Below, piece by piece: positions 6,915 through 9,977 of a stretch of 9,977 bases of DNA. A model generated the notes under the pieces. The model saw only the letters and a list, made by a program, of their open reading frames with translations. It was not told where the DNA came from and did no database searches. Positions within the stretch are counted from its first letter, which is position 1; each line of letters begins with the position of its first letter. The DNA is taken from NCBI GenBank assembly GCA_028713395.1, contig JAQTOJ010000057.1, forward strand, positions 1 to 9,977, read 5' to 3'. The position numbers were made by a program, and so were the translations under genes. Source of the DNA: Dehalococcoidales bacterium. Its GTDB lineage: Bacteria; Chloroflexota; Dehalococcoidia; Dehalococcoidales; Fen-1064.

Positions 6915-7851
6915 CTATACAATAACTGACCTTTACTCTAAAATCCAGGGGGAGCTGTCAAAAGCAATTATCGGTAAGGGTGAGGTTGAGAATGCCTTAC
7001 TTTTATGTTTATTGAGCGGCGGGCATCTATTGATTGAAGGCTTACCCGGTACGGCTAAAACAAAAATAGCGAAAACTTTTGCTGAAGTGCTCGGCTGCAA
7101 TTACAAGAGAATCCAGTTCACGCCGGATATGATGCCCGGCGATATTACCGGATTTTATGTTTATTCACAGGATGGCAACTCCAAATTTATCGAAGGACCG
7201 ATTTTCGCCAACATTGTACTGGCAGATGAGTTGAACCGCACGACACCGAGAACCCAATCCGCCCTGCTGGAATCCATGCAGGAATATCAGGTTAGCATCG
7301 AAGGGAAATCTTACTTGTTGGAAAAACCATTTATGGTGATCGCTACCCAGGTGCCTATCGGAGGGGAAGGAACTTACCCGCTGACAGATGTCCAAGTGGA
7401 CCGTTTTCTTTTAAAAGCCACTAGTGTATATCCCACCAGGGAGGAAGAAAAAAGCATTATCGGTAATATCGATAAGATCGATGAACCGATGATTAAGCCT
7501 GTCACCTCCCCTGAAGAAATAATACGTTTACAGAAACTCGTCAGGGAGGTATTTGTATCTCCGGATATCGCCGAATATATCGTAGAGTTGATCTCTGCCT
7601 TACGTGCCGATCCCGATGTTCTCTGGGGTCCCAGCGTCAGATCCGGTATTTCACTTTATAAGTGCGCGCGTGTATTGGCTTTACTGGACGGACGGGATTT
7701 TGTTATCCCAGATGATATTAAAAACCTGGCCATGCAGGCCATCGAACACCGTTTACGGGTTAAGCCCGAATCCGAAATCGATAACATTACCGCGGAAATA
7801 GTCGTAAAAAGAGTACTTGAAAAAACCCCGGTGCCCAAAATCAATACATGA
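6907..7851 (+). CDS. MoxR-family AAA+ ATPase
   Basis: A 314-residue soluble ATPase of normal MoxR length. Numbering is from GTG 6907. Walker A is GLPGTAKT (45-52). Walker B is IVLADELNR (103-111), with D107 and E108 for metal binding and hydrolysis, followed by TPRTQSALLESMQE. The sensor-1 region reads VIATQVPIGGEGTYPL (144-159); most MoxR proteins have Asn where V149 stands. LTDVQVDRF (159-167) contains the candidate arginine finger R166. Sensor 2 is GPSVRSGISL with R245, and the lid domain has the usual GRDFVIPDDI segment. MoxR proteins act as hexameric chaperones that remodel VWA or DUF58 partners. The DUF58 gene follows immediately with an ATGA overlap. Starts at GTG 6895 and TTG 6904 are also possible and would add 4 or 1 residues. 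The family call is very secure. Confidence 0.95.
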   Translation: MDNYTITDLYSKIQGELSKAIIGKGEVENALLLCLLSGGHLLIEGLPGTAKTKIAKTFAEVLGCNYKRIQFTPDMMPGDITGFYVYSQDGNSKFIEGPIFANIVLADELNRTTPRTQSALLESMQEYQVSIEGKSYLLEKPFMVIATQVPIGGEGTYPLTDVQVDRFLLKATSVYPTREEEKSIIGNIDKIDEPMIKPVTSPEEIIRLQKLVREVFVSPDIAEYIVELISALRADPDVLWGPSVRSGISLYKCARVLALLDGRDFVIPDDIKNLAMQAIEHRLRVKPESEIDNITAEIVVKRVLEKTPVPKINT

Positions 7852-9398
7852 AAATATTATCCAACCGGCTTACGGTCATCAGCCTGCGTATTTATACCAT
7901 CGGGGCACTCATAGTTGCCGCATTGGTCTCTCCGCCGGTGCTTTCGATTTCCGTTTTGATCACAATGTTTGCCTACCTTTTTATGTTATGGAGGGGTATC
8001 AGGACGAACGCCCATACAATGCTGTTATTATTCATTTTTTTCGGGGTGGCCGTATTATTCTCTCAAGTGGTCAATTCGCTTGTATCGCCGCTGATCGCCT
8101 TCCCGGTATTACTTTTATTCAACCGCATTTTAGAAGAAGATGCCCCGCTGGGCACACCGGTGCATTTGAAGCATAAACTAGCAATCACACCCAAGGGACT
8201 TATTCTCGTTATCACTGCGGTGGCATCTCTGATGATCGGTATTTTAGTATCGAACAGTTCACTACTGATGAGCAGCTTGGTCTTTATAATTTACCTGGCC
8301 GTTATCGGGACACTCACCATCCTGAAAACCCCGGCGCAACCGGTGCTGGTGGAACAGTCCACGCTGAGTGTTTTAGTAGGCAAACAGAATAGTTTTAACC
8401 TGAGTTTGATACCGCTGAACCCGGACATTCAGAAAATCGCTCTTTTCCCCTCTTCAACGTGGCTATCTTTGACGCAACCCGAGCCCGTTATCCCTGGAAA
8501 AACCCTAACTACTAAAGTTATTATTACCCCCCCCTTGTCAGGTCCTACAAAAATACGTTTGGAAGGGACACTAGTTGACCGATGGGGGCTGACGCTAAAG
8601 GGTTTTCACCTGGAACCTTACTTATTAAATGTTATTCCCAGGGCTCGTTACGCCGAATGGCTGGCCAGAAAATATTTAGCTGAAACGACAGAGGGGACAT
8701 TACCCTTGGTTTCCACCGTGTCTAAAATGAAACCGCTGTACGGGCTCAGAAGAGGCATCGAATATTATGGCAGCCAGTTGTATCAACCGGGCGATAGTTT
8801 GAAGAATATAGACTGGAAGCACTCTACGAAATACAACAAATTGATATCCAAGGAATTCACAGCTTTTAAAGGGCAACAGGTGATTTTGTTGGTCAATCTA
8901 GATGCCGGAAATGAGGATGAAGCTGATAAACAGGCCTTTAACCTGGTCACCGCCGCCTTGTCCCTGGCAAGGGAACAAGTACCTGCCGCTATTGCCGCTT
9001 ACAATTCCAAAGCACCCGTTATGATAACAGGCGTTCTAACCGCCCAAAAGCTGCTATCAAAAGCACTGGAGACAATGGAGAAGATCGCCATTGTGAATAC
9101 CCCGATAAAATATTTAGGAAAACTGGATATTGTCAGGCTTAGAGCGAATATTAACCGTCTCCAGTTCGTGCATAATGCTCACACGGATAAACTAGCGGCA
9201 GTCCTCCGTATAGAATATGAAAATTTGAAAAATATTTCAAAAACCAACCCGGCGTCACAAACCCTCTTGGCGGCGATGAATATCGTCGGGAGACAGTCTT
9301 CAGTTATCGTCGTCACCCAGCTTAATCATGACACTGAAGCGATCGAATTCAATCGCTTCATCGCCCTTAGCACGGGTAAAACCATGATTGTGATCTAG
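7848..9398 (+). CDS. DUF58 domain protein with expanded membrane region
   Basis: A 516-residue protein. The N-terminal 160 residues are largely hydrophobic, with segments at about 13-27, 31-48, 57-71, 75-91, 117-134 and 138-157, more than the two helices common in DUF58 proteins. Residues 165-270 form a beta-rich domain (SVLVGKQNSFNLSL, DRWGLTLKG). The DUF58 signature is LRRGIEYYGSQLYQPGDSLKNIDW split as RRGIEYYG (301-308), YQPGD (312-316) and NIDWKHS (320-326), followed by KLISKEF. A VWA-like Rossmann strand, VILLVNLDAGNED (345-357), follows; D352 is the only clear remnant of the metal-binding D-x-S-x-S motif. DUF58 proteins are the usual partners of MoxR, consistent with the 4-nt overlap. 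This is the last gene of the operon, 31 bp from a convergent cyclophilin gene. The exact cellular role is unknown. Confidence 0.9.
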   Translation: MKILSNRLTVISLRIYTIGALIVAALVSPPVLSISVLITMFAYLFMLWRGIRTNAHTMLLLFIFFGVAVLFSQVVNSLVSPLIAFPVLLLFNRILEEDAPLGTPVHLKHKLAITPKGLILVITAVASLMIGILVSNSSLLMSSLVFIIYLAVIGTLTILKTPAQPVLVEQSTLSVLVGKQNSFNLSLIPLNPDIQKIALFPSSTWLSLTQPEPVIPGKTLTTKVIITPPLSGPTKIRLEGTLVDRWGLTLKGFHLEPYLLNVIPRARYAEWLARKYLAETTEGTLPLVSTVSKMKPLYGLRRGIEYYGSQLYQPGDSLKNIDWKHSTKYNKLISKEFTAFKGQQVILLVNLDAGNEDEADKQAFNLVTAALSLAREQVPAAIAAYNSKAPVMITGVLTAQKLLSKALETMEKIAIVNTPIKYLGKLDIVRLRANINRLQFVHNAHTDKLAAVLRIEYENLKNISKTNPASQTLLAAMNIVGRQSSVIVVTQLNHDTEAIEFNRFIALSTGKTMIVI

Positions 9399-9429
9399 CT
9401 TTTGCCTTTCAACAAATTGTGCGGTTGGC
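9399..9429. other. Convergent intergenic gap without visible terminator
   Basis: Only 31 bp separate the stops of the DUF58 gene and the cyclophilin gene. It holds no GC-rich hairpin or T-tract, so the two transcripts probably overlap at their 3' ends or end within the coding regions. Confidence 0.4.
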
Positions 9430-9977
9430 TTATTTCTCCACCACGGTCACTTTGATAAGCCTATCGCCCTGTTTTATTTTATTGAGCACCTCTGTACTGG
9501 AGACAAGCTGCCCGAAAACCGTATAGCCGCCGTCAAGGCTGGGTTGAGCATCATAACAGATAAAAAATTGACTGCCGTTGGTATTGGGGCCGGCATTCGC
9601 CATGGCCAGCAATCCCGGACGGTCGAAAGTCATCAAAGGCGTGACCTCATCGGCAAACGGAGCTCCCCAAATGCTTTCACCGCCGCGGCCGGTGCCTGTC
9701 GGGTCGCCGCCCTGGATCATAAACCCCTGAATGACGCGGTGAAAAATAAGGCCGTTGTAATAACCCTTGTTAACGAGCCCCAGGAAATTCTCGCAAGCCT
9801 TGGGCGCAATATAAGGAAGCAATTTGATCTCAATATTGCCTTGATTCGTTTCCAACACAACCACTGGATTCTCTTGTATTGCCATTGCATCTTCCCCCTC
9901 AGATCGCGCGTTAGTGGATAACCCCGTAACCAAAAGAACTGCTGTTAAAAATACCCCGATTTCGAATGAATGAATGT
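9430..9977 (-). CDS. Cyclophilin-type peptidyl-prolyl cis-trans isomerase (5' end probably off window)
   Basis: The enzyme catalyses cis-trans isomerisation of Xaa-Pro bonds. Numbering from the internal ATG at 9883-9885 gives a 151-residue cyclophilin domain. Active-site residues by alignment with human CypA (a constant offset of 5) are R50 in FHRVI, F55, M56 and Q58 in GFMIQGGD, N97 in MANAGPNTNGSQFF, Q106 and F108. The CypA positions W121 and H126 are S116 and Y121 here (SLDGGYTVFG), so cyclosporin binding should be weak; such changes are usual in bacterial forms. The frame stays open upstream to the window edge and encodes a hydrophobic run IGVFLTAVLLVTGLSTNA followed by a short acidic linker. 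This looks like a signal peptide or anchor, so I extend the gene to the edge. The alternative is a cytoplasmic enzyme starting at 9885 with GAGGGGG 8 nt upstream. The domain is certain; the start and location are not. Confidence 0.9.
   Translation of the reverse strand, partial: IHSFEIGVFLTAVLLVTGLSTNARSEGEDAMAIQENPVVVLETNQGNIEIKLLPYIAPKACENFLGLVNKGYYNGLIFHRVIQGFMIQGGDPTGTGRGGESIWGAPFADEVTPLMTFDRPGLLAMANAGPNTNGSQFFICYDAQPSLDGGYTVFGQLVSSTEVLNKIKQGDRLIKVTVVEK
9894..9900 (-). promoter_or_regulatory. Possible internal ribosome binding site in the cyclophilin gene
   Basis: GAGGGGG on the minus strand lies 8 nt before the ATG at 9883-9885. It would support a short cytoplasmic form, but it equally encodes Glu-Gly-Glu in the longer frame. 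The anti-Shine-Dalgarno match is only GAGG. Confidence 0.3.

Larger units (their letters stand above)
3038..9398 (+). other. Six-gene MoxR/DUF58 membrane operon
   Basis: Six plus-strand genes are packed without room for internal promoters or terminators. The junctions are an ATGA overlap at 3769, a 9-nt gap at 4024-4032, an ATGA overlap at 6012, an 8-nt overlap around 6907-6914, and an ATGA overlap at 7848. This suggests one transcript with translational coupling and products needed in balanced amounts. Five of the six products are predicted membrane proteins and the sixth is a soluble AAA+ ATPase. MoxR, DUF58, DUF4350 and DUF4129 are known to co-occur in bacteria and archaea, usually interpreted as a MoxR chaperone acting on a membrane or cell-surface complex. 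The specific target here is unknown. Confidence 0.8.

Noticed and set aside
7817..8176. Plus-strand open frame of 119 codons across the MoxR/DUF58 junction
   Set aside because: It lies in another frame inside two well-supported genes and its translation shows no domain or sensible composition.
9544..9921. Plus-strand open frame of 125 codons opposite the cyclophilin gene
   Set aside because: The opposite strand encodes an intact cyclophilin active site, so this is a shadow frame.

Overview
The window looks bacterial and reads best as a Chloroflexota (Dehalococcoidia-like) genome. This rests on sigma70-style promoters, Shine-Dalgarno sites, a bacterial single-domain cyclophilin, and a mix of families shared with archaea (DUF1616, DUF4350, MoxR with DUF58). 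The lineage call is an inference from gene content and was not tested by a search. Base composition looks even across the window, and I see no insertion sequence, tRNA, rRNA, CRISPR array or phage gene.

Left part (1-2884): cell-surface genes. A class I SAM-dependent methyltransferase runs leftward off the window edge from a TTG start with a clear ribosome binding site. Divergent from it is a DUF1616 membrane protein with an outside-facing domain. Next comes an O-antigen ligase/polymerase-like polytopic membrane protein. It has its own promoter (TTGAAC, 17 bp, TATAAT), a palindrome over the -35 box, and a strong hairpin in its leader. Together they suggest surface glycan or glycoconjugate assembly.

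Central and right part (2969-9398): a promoter (TTGACT, 17 bp, TACGAT) precedes six tightly packed plus-strand genes, most overlapping by ATGA. In order they are a 244-aa two-helix membrane protein of unknown function; an 84-aa three-helix membrane protein; a 660-aa secreted/anchored protein with Ig-like beta repeats, one transmembrane helix and a DUF4129-like cytoplasmic tail; a DUF4350 protein; a MoxR AAA+ ATPase; and a DUF58 protein with an expanded membrane region. This is a variant of the MoxR/DUF58 chaperone-like systems. The inferred picture is that MoxR remodels a membrane complex built of DUF58, the DUF4350 protein and the Ig/DUF4129 protein. The transglutaminase domain often carried by the DUF4129 partner is absent and replaced by helical and Ig-like modules. 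MoxR has Val where the family sensor-1 Asn is expected, and DUF58 has only a remnant of the metal-binding (MIDAS) motif. This operon is the most interesting part of the window.

Right edge (9430-9977): a cyclophilin-type peptidyl-prolyl isomerase converges on the operon. Its reading frame stays open to the window edge and encodes a signal-peptide-like segment upstream of an internal ATG, so it may be an exported foldase.
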